From Candidatus Eisenbacteria bacterium (GTDB taxonomy: Bacteria; Eisenbacteria; RBG-16-71-46; CAIMUX01; VGJL01): DNA of 64,000 nucleotides. Position 1 is the first letter of the stretch. Each line of letters begins with the position of its first letter. The stretch covers positions 1 to 64,000 of the forward strand of contig VGJL01000004.1 of NCBI GenBank assembly GCA_016867495.1. The letters run 5' to 3'. Below, in pieces: positions 1-9,100 of the stretch. The position numbers and the translations under genes were made by a program. The notes beneath the pieces were generated by a model. That model did not search any database, was not told where the DNA came from, and saw only the letters and a list, made by a program, of their open reading frames with translations.

Positions 1-1
1 C

Positions 2-688
2 CCTCGGCCCGGAGACAGGCTCGAGCTCCTCCTCCGTCTCGAGGGGCGCGACTACATCGATCGGGAGTCGGGGATACCTTCCTCGATCGAGCGCGCGGTC
101 CAGGCGCGCTACGAGCTTCGGGAGAGGGCCGCGGCGCGTCCCTATCTCGAGCAGAGGATCGAATGGCAGGACTACGACAGATCCTCGGGGATCTTCCAGG
201 ACAGCAGGAGCTGGGGCGGCGAGATTGGAATCGACCTGCTGGCCGGCCGGTTCGGCGGGCGGGCCGCGCGCGGGGGGCGGGACTCGGGACCCGAGTGGAG
301 AACGCGTCTGGCCGTGTCCTTCGATCTCCAGACCCCGGATGACGACTCTTCGGACAGCCTCTCCGCCGGGGCAGACTACGGAGAATACGGAGGGATCCTG
401 GGGATCGTGCGGGAGGGAGGCGAGCGCTTCTGGCTCGACCTGTCCATCGGGGCGGGACGCAGGGACTACGCACGAGGCGGGGGGACGACCCTGGCGTTCG
501 AGGGATTGAACTTCAGTCTCGCGACGACCGACTACGACTACGTCCGGGCGTCGCTGATCGCGCAGTGGACGCCGATCGCCCGGATCGAGCAGGAGATCTT
601 CGTGCAGTGGGACGAGGAAGTCCATGACGCGAAAGAGGACGACTTCCGCCTCTGGATCGTCAGCTACTCCATCGCCCGCCGCTTCTGA
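2..688 (+). CDS. C-terminal part of an outer-membrane beta-barrel-like protein (5' end outside window)
   Basis: The frame is open from the first bases of the window to the TGA at 686-688, about 228 residues, so the start lies upstream. The sequence alternates short polar and hydrophobic/aromatic stretches separated by charged turns, for example the strands around FWLDLSIGAG and YVRASLIAQW. It ends in the aromatic-terminated SYSIARRF, as expected of barrel proteins assembled by the BAM machinery. No named family is recognised. No gene is coupled to it downstream; the next start is about 100 nt away. The role (outer-membrane protein) is an inference from strand pattern and C-terminus only. Confidence 0.55.
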   Translation, partial: PRPGDRLELLLRLEGRDYIDRESGIPSSIERAVQARYELRERAAARPYLEQRIEWQDYDRSSGIFQDSRSWGGEIGIDLLAGRFGGRAARGGRDSGPEWRTRLAVSFDLQTPDDDSSDSLSAGADYGEYGGILGIVREGGERFWLDLSIGAGRRDYARGGGTTLAFEGLNFSLATTDYDYVRASLIAQWTPIARIEQEIFVQWDEEVHDAKEDDFRLWIVSYSIARRF

Positions 689-785
689 GACGCCCGAGCG
701 CGCAGACGCCCAAACTCGTCTGGCATGACGCCTTCCTCGGTCCTAAGCTATGCGCGTCTCATGCGGAGGTCCGTGCCGGGGGTCC

Positions 786-1727
786 ATGATGGCCAGAAGA
801 AAGCGCTCGCTCTTCCACAACGCCGGGATCAAGCTCCTCGCCCTCATCATGGCGCTGGCCGTCTACATCCACGTCTTCTCCGCTCAAGATCGCGAGATGG
901 TCCTTCGCGTTCCGCTCCAGATCGCTCCGATTCCCGGGGACCTCGCCTTGACGGGGGAAGTGCCCGCGGTGGCCCGGATCCGCGTGCGCGCCTCGGGCAA
1001 GGATCTGCTCAAGCTGCGCACGCGGCGCTTCCCTCTCAGGGTCGCCCTCGAGTCGCCCCGCGTGGGCGCGCTCCAGCGGCCGCTCTTCGGCTCCGACGTC
1101 GTGCTGCCCCACGGCGTCAAGGCCGCGCGGATCGAGGTGCTCGAGCCGGATCTGCTTCATCTTCAGATCGAGAAGAGCAGGACGCGCCAGCTTCCGATCG
1201 CGGTCCGCCTGGAGGGCGAGCTTCCCTCCGATCGCGCGATGGTCCGCCGCCCGGTTCCCGAGCCGGCGGCGGTGCGGGCGACAGGGCCGGAGTCGATCCT
1301 GGCCGCGCTCGATTCGCTCCACACGGCCCCTCTCTCCGTCGAGGGTTGGCGCGGCGACACCGAGAAGGATGTCCGGCTCGCGCCGCCGAGCGGGATTTCC
1401 GTGGAACCCGGTTCCATCCGACTCCTGATCGAGATCGAGGAGCGGGAGGAACGGATGGTCGGCCCGCTGGGGATCAGGATCGATGCGATTGCCCCGGCCA
1501 GAGCGGCCTCCATCGATCCCGAGTCGGTCATGGTCTTCTTGAGCGGGGCCGTCTCCGTCGTGAAACAGGTCGACCCGCATGCCCTCGATGTCGTTGCCAG
1601 GGTGCGGCGCCCGGTTCCCCACGCGCAGAAGGTTCCACTGGCCGCCGCCCTCTCCCGCCAGGCCTCCCCCGTCCTCATGCGGATCCGGTGCAGGCCCGAC
1701 AGCGCCGTCGTCGTCCTTCAGAGATAG
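786..1727 (+). CDS. YbbR/CdaR-like domain protein
   Basis: A 313-residue protein with a basic N-terminus (MMARRKRS), one membrane segment (about residues 12-30, LLALIMALAVYIHVFS) and then extracellular YbbR-type repeats. Clues are the opening LKLLALIMAL-like anchor, the VPLQIAPIPGDLAL strand and the RIRVRASGKDLLKL repeat signature. In Firmicutes such proteins (CdaR) regulate the diadenylate cyclase CdaA and sit beside it. No cyclase gene is present within this window, so regulation of c-di-AMP is not supported here. The start was placed at the double ATG 786/789, just after a GGGGGT stretch, because the preceding in-frame residues do not belong to the membrane anchor. Confidence 0.75.
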   Translation: MMARRKRSLFHNAGIKLLALIMALAVYIHVFSAQDREMVLRVPLQIAPIPGDLALTGEVPAVARIRVRASGKDLLKLRTRRFPLRVALESPRVGALQRPLFGSDVVLPHGVKAARIEVLEPDLLHLQIEKSRTRQLPIAVRLEGELPSDRAMVRRPVPEPAAVRATGPESILAALDSLHTAPLSVEGWRGDTEKDVRLAPPSGISVEPGSIRLLIEIEEREERMVGPLGIRIDAIAPARAASIDPESVMVFLSGAVSVVKQVDPHALDVVARVRRPVPHAQKVPLAAALSRQASPVLMRIRCRPDSAVVVLQR

Positions 1728-1812
1728 GGGGAGGGGAGAGGCCGCGGCGGACTCCGGCCGGGCAAACCACGAATCAGATGCAGGTTACTGATTGGGGGCG
1801 CGCTTTTTCGCC

Positions 1813-1841
1813 TTGACACCCCTGGGGGCCGTTGCTAGCTT
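1813..1841 (+). promoter_or_regulatory. Sigma-70-like promoter for HU gene
   Basis: TTGACA (1813-1818) and TAGCTT (1836-1841) are separated by 17 nt. The HU start lies about 100 nt downstream behind an AGGAGGG ribosome binding site (1927-1933). The leader contains a tandem GCTTGCAGT repeat just after the -10. Confidence 0.65.
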
Positions 1842-1939
1842 GCAGTCGCTTGCAGTTCAGCAACTCCGCATGTTCGTTGAGCTTATCTGCGCGAATGGCC
1901 TGCGGGCGAAGGAAGGGAAGATCCTTAGGAGGGATGCAG

Positions 1940-2224
1940 ATGACAAAGGCTGACCTCGTCGACGAGATCGCCGATCGCACCGGTCTTACGAAGAAGGATG
2001 TGGCGGAGACGGTGGACGAGTTCCTCGAGGCCGTCTCGCGCGCCCTCGTCCAGGGCAAGCACATCGAGATCAGAGGATTCGGCACCTTCAAGGTGAAGGA
2101 TCGCCGTCCTCGGATCGCCCGCAATCCGCGAACGGGCGCGCAAGTCCAGGTGCCCCCGCGAAAGGTGCCGGTCTTCAAGGTCTCCAAGGAGCTGAAGGAC
2201 AAGGTCGCCGGCCCGTCCCAGTAG
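1940..2224 (+). CDS. HU-family DNA-binding protein
   Basis: A 94-residue HU/IHF protein. It shows MTKADLVDEIADRTGL, the GTFKV beta-arm entry (FGTFKVKDR) and the ARNPRTG loop typical of HU arms, followed by the closing helix VSKELKDKV. HU dimers bend and compact DNA in the nucleoid. The ATG at 1940 was chosen over the one at 1934 because AGGAGGG at 1927-1933 gives it a normal 6-nt spacing. The gene stands first after its own promoter and is followed within 5 nt by rsmI. Confidence 0.95.
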   Translation: MTKADLVDEIADRTGLTKKDVAETVDEFLEAVSRALVQGKHIEIRGFGTFKVKDRRPRIARNPRTGAQVQVPPRKVPVFKVSKELKDKVAGPSQ

Positions 2225-2228
2225 TCCC

Positions 2229-3059
2229 GTGGGTCGCGAGAGGGCTGGGGGCGGCAGCGGCCCAACCAGCCTGAAGAGGGACCCGGGACACGGTGCCGGC
2301 CCGGGCACGCTTTTTCTCATCGCCACGCCTATCGGCAATCTGGAGGACATCACCCTTCGGGCCCTGCGCGTTCTCCAGGAAGTGGACTGGATCGCCGCCG
2401 AGGACACGCGGCGCACAGCGATCCTCCTGCGCCGCCACGGCATCGACTGCCGCCTCTTCTCCCATCACGCGCACTCCGAGCATCGAAGCGCGCCGGGGCT
2501 CGTCTCGAGACTCATGGCGGGAGAGAGCGGCGCCCTCGTCACCGACGCCGGGACGCCGGCGATCTCCGATCCCGGCTTCCATCTCGCCCGCGCGGCCAGG
2601 CGGGCGGGGATCCGCGTCGAGGTGATTCCTGGGCCCTCGGCGATCCTCGCAGCCCTTCTTGCGAGCGGGCTTCCCGCCGACCGCTTCGCGTTCTGGGGAT
2701 ATCCTCCCCCGCGGGAGGGGGCGCGGAGGCGGTTCATCGAGTCCGCCATGAGCCAGGGCTGCACGATCGTTGTCTTCGAGGCGCCCCATCGCGTTCTACG
2801 ATGCATGGAGGCGATCGCCGCGATCGATCCGGAAAGGGAGGTCGCGATCTGCCGCGAGATGACAAAGAAGTTCGAGCAGATCGATCGGGGCGCCGCGCGC
2901 GATCTCCTTGAACGCGCGGGCAGAGGCCCTCAGCGAGGGGAGTTCACTCTCGTGATCGCCGCCGGACGGACGAAGGGCGGCACAACCGCGGCGGACGCGG
3001 ACGCCGGATCGGGCGGCGATGCGGGATCGTCCACGCCAGACGCGGAGCGGAGGAGATAG
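2229..3059 (+). CDS. rsmI: 16S rRNA (cytidine-1402 2'-O)-methyltransferase RsmI
   Basis: A 276-residue tetrapyrrole-methylase-fold protein carrying the RsmI signatures LIATPIGNLEDITLRAL, AEDTRRT, VTDAGTPAISDPG and IPGPSA. RsmI uses SAM to methylate the ribose of C1402 in the 16S decoding centre. The GTG at 2229 is the only usable start in frame before the first conserved strand. It adds an unusual 26-residue Gly/Arg-rich N-terminal extension. The gene lies 4 nt after HU, and its stop overlaps the ribosome binding site of the next gene. Confidence 0.95.
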   Translation: MGRERAGGGSGPTSLKRDPGHGAGPGTLFLIATPIGNLEDITLRALRVLQEVDWIAAEDTRRTAILLRRHGIDCRLFSHHAHSEHRSAPGLVSRLMAGESGALVTDAGTPAISDPGFHLARAARRAGIRVEVIPGPSAILAALLASGLPADRFAFWGYPPPREGARRRFIESAMSQGCTIVVFEAPHRVLRCMEAIAAIDPEREVAICREMTKKFEQIDRGAARDLLERAGRGPQRGEFTLVIAAGRTKGGTTAADADAGSGGDAGSSTPDAERRR

Positions 3060-3060
3060 G

Positions 3061-3675
3061 ATGGGCGGCTCCATCAAGAGCAGCGTGCGCGCGATGGCGG
3101 CCCCCCTCGGAGCCGTCCTGGCGAGAGCCGGCGTGTCGGCCAACGGCGTCACCCTCGCGGGGCTCGTCCTGGCCGGCATCACCGGCGCGATGCTGGCCGG
3201 CGGCCGATGGGGATTGGGCCTGCTCTTCTTCCTCGCGAGCTCCCTCTGCGACCTCCTCGACGGGGCCGTCGCGCGCGCCCGCGGCGCGAGCGGCTCCCCG
3301 CTGGGCGCGGCCCTCGACTCGACGGCCGATCGGTACGGCGAGGCGCTCGTCCTGGGCGGCGTCCTGATCGACGCGCATCTCCGGAGCGGGGCGGGGGAGA
3401 TCTACACTTGGATCTGGGTCCTTGCGCTGACGGGATCGTTCCTGACGTCCTATGTCCGCGCGCGCGCGGAGGGGCTCGGCCTTCGATGCGAGGTCGGACT
3501 GATGGAGCGGCCCGCGCGTCTCGCCCTGATCGGGATCCTCTGTCTCATCGGTCCGCGGGCCGGCATCTGGACGCTCACCCTGCTCGCCCTGGGAGGCCAC
3601 ATCACTTTCGTTCAGAGGCTGCTGCACGTGCGCCGCGAGTCGATGCGGCCGGCCCGCGATCGGGAGGGACATTGA
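3061..3675 (+). CDS. CDP-alcohol phosphatidyltransferase family protein
   Basis: A 204-residue integral membrane enzyme. The catalytic CDP-alcohol phosphotransferase motif is visible as DLLDGAVAR...GAALDSTADR, giving the conserved four acidic residues with one extra residue in the central spacer. Family members transfer a phosphatidyl group from CDP-diacylglycerol to an alcohol; the acceptor cannot be told from sequence. Start ATG 3061 follows a GGAGGAG site embedded in the end of rsmI. The stop codon overlaps the TTG start of tmk, so the two are translationally coupled. A second, unrelated-context member is at 19438-20397. Confidence 0.85.
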   Translation: MGGSIKSSVRAMAAPLGAVLARAGVSANGVTLAGLVLAGITGAMLAGGRWGLGLLFFLASSLCDLLDGAVARARGASGSPLGAALDSTADRYGEALVLGGVLIDAHLRSGAGEIYTWIWVLALTGSFLTSYVRARAEGLGLRCEVGLMERPARLALIGILCLIGPRAGIWTLTLLALGGHITFVQRLLHVRRESMRPARDREGH

Positions 3676-4358
3676 AGGCGTCGCGGCGCTCCGCGAATCT
3701 CCCCCGCTTGAGGAATCTCCCCGGGCTCTTTCTTACATTCGAGGGAATCGAGGGATCGGGGAAGTCGACGCAGGTCGAGATGCTCGCCGCGAGGCTCCTC
3801 GCGGACGGATGGACCGTGCGCGTCGTGCGCGAGCCCGGCGGGACCGCCCTTGGAGAGGATCTCAGGCGCACGCTTCTTGCGCAGGCGGAGGAGCCGATCG
3901 ATTCGAGGGCGGAGCTGCTCCTCTATCTGGCCTCGCGCGCCCAGCTCGTGGAGCGGATCGCCATCCCGGCCTTGCGGAGTGGGGCTCTCGTCCTTGCGGA
4001 TCGTTTCGGCGACGCCTCGGTCGCCTATCAGGGCGCGGGGAGGGGACTCGGCGAGGCGCGCGTGCGCTCGCTCGTCCGCTTCGCGACCGGCGGCCTGGTT
4101 CCGGACCGCACCTACCTGCTCGACCTTCCGCCCGAGGAGGGCCTGCCGCGAGCGCGCGCCCGGGGCGCTCTCGATCGCCTCGAGGGCGAGGACATCCGGT
4201 TCCACAGGGCTGTTCGCCGCTCCTACCGGGGGATCGCCTCCCGCGAGCCCTCCCGCGTTCTCCTGCTCGACGGCAGGGTCCCCGCGGACCGGATCGCCGA
4301 GCGGATTCTTCGCGACGCCCGCTCTCTCCTTCCTTTTCTCCGCCGATCCGATCTGTGA
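3672..4358 (+). CDS. tmk: Thymidylate kinase
   Basis: A 228-residue dTMP kinase making dTDP. The P-loop is FEGIEGSGKSTQ, followed by the DRF/DR(Y/F)-type motif in LADRFGDASVAYQG and the conserved REPGGT loop. The N-terminus carries about 18 extra basic residues before the P-loop strand. The start is TTG 3672, which overlaps the TGA of the upstream phosphatidyltransferase and is preceded by GGGAGG. No in-frame ATG lies between it and the P-loop. Confidence 0.93.
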   Translation: MKASRRSANLPRLRNLPGLFLTFEGIEGSGKSTQVEMLAARLLADGWTVRVVREPGGTALGEDLRRTLLAQAEEPIDSRAELLLYLASRAQLVERIAIPALRSGALVLADRFGDASVAYQGAGRGLGEARVRSLVRFATGGLVPDRTYLLDLPPEEGLPRARARGALDRLEGEDIRFHRAVRRSYRGIASREPSRVLLLDGRVPADRIAERILRDARSLLPFLRRSDL

Positions 4359-4438
4359 TCCTGAAGAGGGAAGGACTCCGTCCGCCGGCTGCGCTCGATT
4401 GGACTTGACTGGATCCGACCCTCGCGGGAGGTGCCCCC

Positions 4439-5668
4439 ATGCGTGCCTATCTGGATCTCTGGACCGGCCTGTCAGGCGACATGATGGTCGGCGCCCTCTT
4501 GGACGCGGGCTGGAGCGAGGAGCAGATGCGCTCGACCTTCTCCTCCCTCGGCCTCCCCGAGGCGAGGATCGAGGTCGAGGCCCGTTCCCAGCGGGGGATC
4601 CGGGGCCTCGGGATCCGCGTGGAGACTGCGGATGAGCCGCCCGAGCGCTCCTTCGCCGACATACGCCGGATCATCGGCACCTCGCGTCTCGATGCCGGGG
4701 TGCGCGAGCGCAGCCTGCGGCTCCTGCATCGCCTGGCGGTCGTGGAGGGGCGGATCCACGGCGTGGACCCCGAGGAGGTCCACTTCCATGAGCTCGGCGG
4801 CGTCGACTCGATCGCCGACATCGTCCTTTCTGTCGCGGGTCTGGAAGGGCTCGGCATCGAGCATCTGGCCTGTGGGAGCGTCCCTCTGAGCCGCGGGGAA
4901 GTCTCGACCGACCACGGCCTGCTCCCCGTCCCCGCCCCCGCGACGCTGGCGCTCCTCGAGGGGCTGCCGGTCCGGTGGCTGCCGATCGAGGGAGAGTGGC
5001 TCACCCCCACCGGGGCGCTTCTCCTCTCCGGGTTGGTCAATTCGTTCGGTCCGCCCGCCGACATGGTCCTGCGCCGGATCGGGATCGGCGCGGGCACGAG
5101 GCGATCGGAGGATCGCGCGAACATCGTCCGCATCCTGGTGGGCGATCCCGCCGAGCCGTCCCTGGGAGGAGAGGGGGGAGCCTGCGGCGAGGAGCGACTG
5201 GGCTGGGTCTCGATCCTCGAGACGAATCTTGACGATCAGGATCCTCGCCAGGTCGAGGAGGTCGCCCGGCGGCTCGAGGAGGCGGGGGCCCTCGATGTCC
5301 TCAGGATCAGCGCCCTCATGAAGAAGGGGCGAGCGGGGACCCTGCTGACGGTCCTGTGCGATCCGTCGAAGGAGGCTGAGCTGGGAGACCTGCTTCTGAC
5401 ACAGAGCACGACGCTGGGGATCAGAATCCGCAGGGAGCCCAGGAGGGAGCTCCAACGGTGGATATCGGTGGTCGAGACGGAGTACGGGAGCGTCCGCCTC
5501 AAGTGGAGCCGGCCCGGAGGGCGTCCGCGAGCGGTGGCGGAGTTCGAGGATCTCCGCGCGAGGGCCCGCGCCGCGAACGTGCCGGTCTGGGTCGTCGAGC
5601 GGGCCGCCCTCGGGGCCGCGCAGGCCGCCCCTCCGTTTCCGGATGCCCCCCAACTGTTTTCCGACTGA
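4439..5668 (+). CDS. larC: Nickel-pincer cofactor biosynthesis protein LarC
   Basis: A 409-residue full-length LarC. Family marks are the N-terminal LDLWTGLSGDMMVGALLDAGW, VHFHELGGVDSIADI, the PVPAPATLALLEG segment and TPTGALLL. LarC uses CTP to insert nickel into the pyridinium bis-thiocarboxylate ligand that activates LarA-type racemases. LarB, LarE or LarA are not present within this window, so either they are elsewhere or cofactor precursor is acquired otherwise. Start ATG 4439 lies behind GGGAGGTG. Confidence 0.92.
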   Translation: MRAYLDLWTGLSGDMMVGALLDAGWSEEQMRSTFSSLGLPEARIEVEARSQRGIRGLGIRVETADEPPERSFADIRRIIGTSRLDAGVRERSLRLLHRLAVVEGRIHGVDPEEVHFHELGGVDSIADIVLSVAGLEGLGIEHLACGSVPLSRGEVSTDHGLLPVPAPATLALLEGLPVRWLPIEGEWLTPTGALLLSGLVNSFGPPADMVLRRIGIGAGTRRSEDRANIVRILVGDPAEPSLGGEGGACGEERLGWVSILETNLDDQDPRQVEEVARRLEEAGALDVLRISALMKKGRAGTLLTVLCDPSKEAELGDLLLTQSTTLGIRIRREPRRELQRWISVVETEYGSVRLKWSRPGGRPRAVAEFEDLRARARAANVPVWVVERAALGAAQAAPPFPDAPQLFSD

Positions 5669-6148
5669 GCAGTTGACACCCCGCGCGTCCGTTCCTATAC
5701 TGTTGGCAGGCTGACCTACCAGACTGGGCTTTGAGGACATCGCGGAACTGGCTTCTGAGGCGAGAAGGGTCCCCCATCCGATTGCTTGCGGAGTTCGGCT
5801 GTCTGAGGCCGGCTCCCGGGAGATGTATAGCTAAATCGCTCACGGCGGGACTGTTCGCGTGTTCCGCCCGGCAAGGGTTCGAGGCTGTTGAGTCTGTCGC
5901 GCTTGCCCTGGTTGGGAGGGCCGGTGCAGACGAGCGAGGGAGGTGATGCGGATCCCAACTGCCGCGCCCGGGGATGCGCGGCGGCTCGAGCCGTCCATGC
6001 GAGAGAGCGGCGGCGGCGAGATCTCGATCCCCCGATCCGTACGGATAGTCACTTGGATTGGTCGCCGCGAGGGACCGGCAACAAGGGCTGCAGCATGGAG
6101 CCGGAAGTCCCCCCGGAGGACCCAAAAGAGAGACGGAGGCTCGTTATC
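5669..6148 (+). other. Long 5' leader without a convincing gene
   Basis: About 480 nt separates larC from the next start. It holds the promoter above and a hairpin GGCGGGAC (5844-5851) / GTTCCGCC (5861-5868) with one wobble pair. The rest is GC-rich sequence with no recognised riboswitch. Short reading frames here lack family features and good ribosome binding sites. The ribosome binding site GGAGG at 5' end of the next gene is at 6135-6139. Confidence 0.5.
5673..5701 (+). promoter_or_regulatory. Near-consensus sigma-70 promoter
   Basis: TTGACA (5673-5678), 17-nt spacer, TATACT (5696-5701). It is the best promoter in the window and lies 5 nt after larC. Predicted transcription starts near 5708, giving a leader of about 440 nt before the large secreted-protein gene. 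Confidence 0.8.
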
Positions 6149-9100
6149 ATGAGGATGACTCTTCCCATCCTGATCGGGCTCTTGATTGTGACGGCGGCCG
6201 TCGCGGTCGCCGACAACCCGGGTCAGCAGGCTCTGAAGTATGAGCTGGGACTGATGCCTGGGCAGCTTCACAACGATCTCATGATCAGGGACAATGCAGG
6301 AATGAGGGCCGACACCACCTGGTGGGGCGGCCACACATGGATCTCCGGGGAGTACTACGCGTCTCCCTACCTGAACGCCAGGGTGGACGCGGTCTACAGC
6401 TTCGATCGCGGCACCGGGCCGAACAACCCGCCCGCCCCCTACATCCACAACGGCCAGGGATGGAAGGCCGTCGACCTGACGGCCAACTCGGTCCAGTACT
6501 GGCGGGTGATCGACGAGAACTTGGACCTTGGCGAGGGCGTGGTCGCGCCGCTCGTCGCCGGCGTCTACTCCCTCTGGTTCGGCGTGAACCAGCCTGAGGC
6601 CGATCAGCTCTGCTGGCAGTGCGGCGCGGGCTACGGCAACGACTACTGCCAGAGGGTGACCTCGCCGAACATCGCCTACAACGGCACGGCCAACATCAGC
6701 CTCGAGATGCTCTACTGGAACGACAACGAGGAGTGCTACGACGGGACGACGATCTACCTGAAGCGCGCCGACAGCGTCGAGCTCTCGATGAACCAGCACA
6801 CGGGCGGCTGCCCCGCGAACCCGGGCTGGGAGACGCAGGGCAAGGGATTCACCGGCCGGATCGGCGTCGACACGCTGACCTGGACCGTCGTTCCCGAGCT
6901 GTGGGTCAGCCCCTCCTACGGCACCGCGGAGATCGGCGCGGCCCAGAACATCAACTTCATCATCGAGTTCATCTCTGACGGCGGTCTGTCCAACGAGGAC
7001 TGCCGCGGCGACTTCCTCCTCGGTGGCTTCGCCTGCGACAATATCGAGTACAAGGTCAACGGCGCCGTGAGCCAGTCGTGGAACTTCGAGGACAACACCT
7101 TGCAGGGCTGGACCCGCGGATTCTGCCTCCCGGTCGGCGCCTACGGCGGCATCTGGGACTTGAGCCTCTTCGAGATCCTCGATCCGTGCGCCTGCAGGCT
7201 CGAGAACAACATCCTCGCTCTTGCCGTCGAGGAGCAGGGGGAGTGGGTCCACCCCTACGGCCAGCATGTGAACCTGATGGGGCCGATCTGCAACTTCGCC
7301 AACACCGATCTCAAGACGATCTTCATGGAGTTCGACATGTACGCGGAGATGCCTCGCGAGAACGGAGTCCTGATCCGTCCGTGCTGGCAGTACTACCCGT
7401 ACCTGTGCGAGATCACCCAGACGATCCAGTGGTCTCCGATCGTCGGGCAGGACGCCTTCAACTACTTCGGAACCGACCCGGTCTGCTCGACCTGGCGCTA
7501 CGGCGCGACGACGGTCAACAGCGGAGTCCCTGTTCCGAACAGCGCGGAGCAGGTCATTCCGATCATCGAGCTTCTGGGCAACTGCGACACCTTCGCCATC
7601 ACGAACTGCAGCGGCGTCACCAACTACACGCCTCTGTTCGACAACATCGTTGTCGGCGTGACGGGTGCAGCGAACGCTCCGTCCATCTCTTCCGACAACG
7701 GAACGCTCTTCCAGGACATCGGCAGCATGCCGTCGATCAACTTCGACGTGCGCGCCCCCGGCCCTGCGAACGTGACCGTCGACAAGTGGATGGACAACCA
7801 GGCCAAGAGAGACAAGCTCGGAGACTCGCTCTTGATCATCGGCCCGGATCCGGGAACCGACGTCAACAAGCGGTGGAACGCGAAGCTCTGGTGGCGTGTC
7901 GCCCGCAGGGGCGCCTTCCAGTCGGATTTCGCCGGCGGCTCGCAGACGGCCTACAAGACCTGGAAGGACAGGGTCGCGGACGGCAAGTTGATCGACCGGC
8001 CATACCGTCCGGAGTTCACCTGGGGCCAGATGGACTCGAACCAGGTGGGTGTCATCCCGCAGAAGAACCGGCTCATCTCCCACTTCCGCGAGGACGACGA
8101 CGACTACGTCGCGCCCGAGTCGAACCCGCTGAACGAGATGCTGCTCGATGACATCTTCTACCCGGGCACCCAGATCCAGTACTTCATCACGGCCAGCTAC
8201 AACAACTTCCCGAATGAGAGGTACTTCTATCCGGATACGCTGGGCGGCAACTACTTCGAGTTCGAGATCCTCCCTGGTGTGCGCACGGCCAACGTGCCCA
8301 ACTGCGGCGGCTCGGGCTTCAACTTCTGCGCCTTCCATCCGGCGACGCTCTACATCGACTTCTTCAACCGCGGCAGCCAGTTCTTCATCGAGAACGCCTT
8401 GGCCACCCTGCTCAACGACAAGGCTCCGTGCCTGATCGAGGACGGGTGCCCGATTCCCCCCGATCGGAACTGGGACCGCTACGACTACTCCGATGGATCG
8501 TCGAACTGGAACGCCCCGTTCGCTCGCGGCCTTGTGGCCGGCAGCACCAACGGGATGACGCTGAACCAGATCCTGGGTTACAGGACGATCATCGGCAACA
8601 CGGGGACCTACAGCGAGGGAGCCACGCAGGAAGAGGACTATCTCCTCTTCGATCAGTGGCTGACGGAGCCGAACTGCGGCGCGAATCAGAACTCGCAGCT
8701 CTTCGTCTACAACGGAGACAAGTGCGGCGAGATCCTGATGGCGCTGCCGACCTTCGGCGTGCCGTTCCTCAACAACACGCTCGGCGCCCAGCTGCTCTGC
8801 GACGCGTTCAACGGCTACACGACCGACCCGGAGTGCGCGCCCGAGGACAACTCCTACTGCTTGCAGCTGCTTCCGGTCGGTGGCGGGCCGTTCGGCACGA
8901 TCGTGGCTGTCGACGCCTATGGCAGCTACTGCCCGAACCTGTACGGATTCAACGTCTACACTCCGATCAACGGAGGCGTGGGCAACAGAGTCTATACGGG
9001 CGAGGACGGCGGCAAGAGCATGCAGTACGAGCAGGTCGTCCGCACGTCGGGGCCTGACTACAACACGCACAAGTACAAGACGGTCATCGACGGCGTGAGC

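Noticed and set aside
5702-6148. Known riboswitch in the long leader
   Set aside because: I compared it by eye with c-di-GMP, SAM and cobalamin-type cores and found no convincing conserved core.
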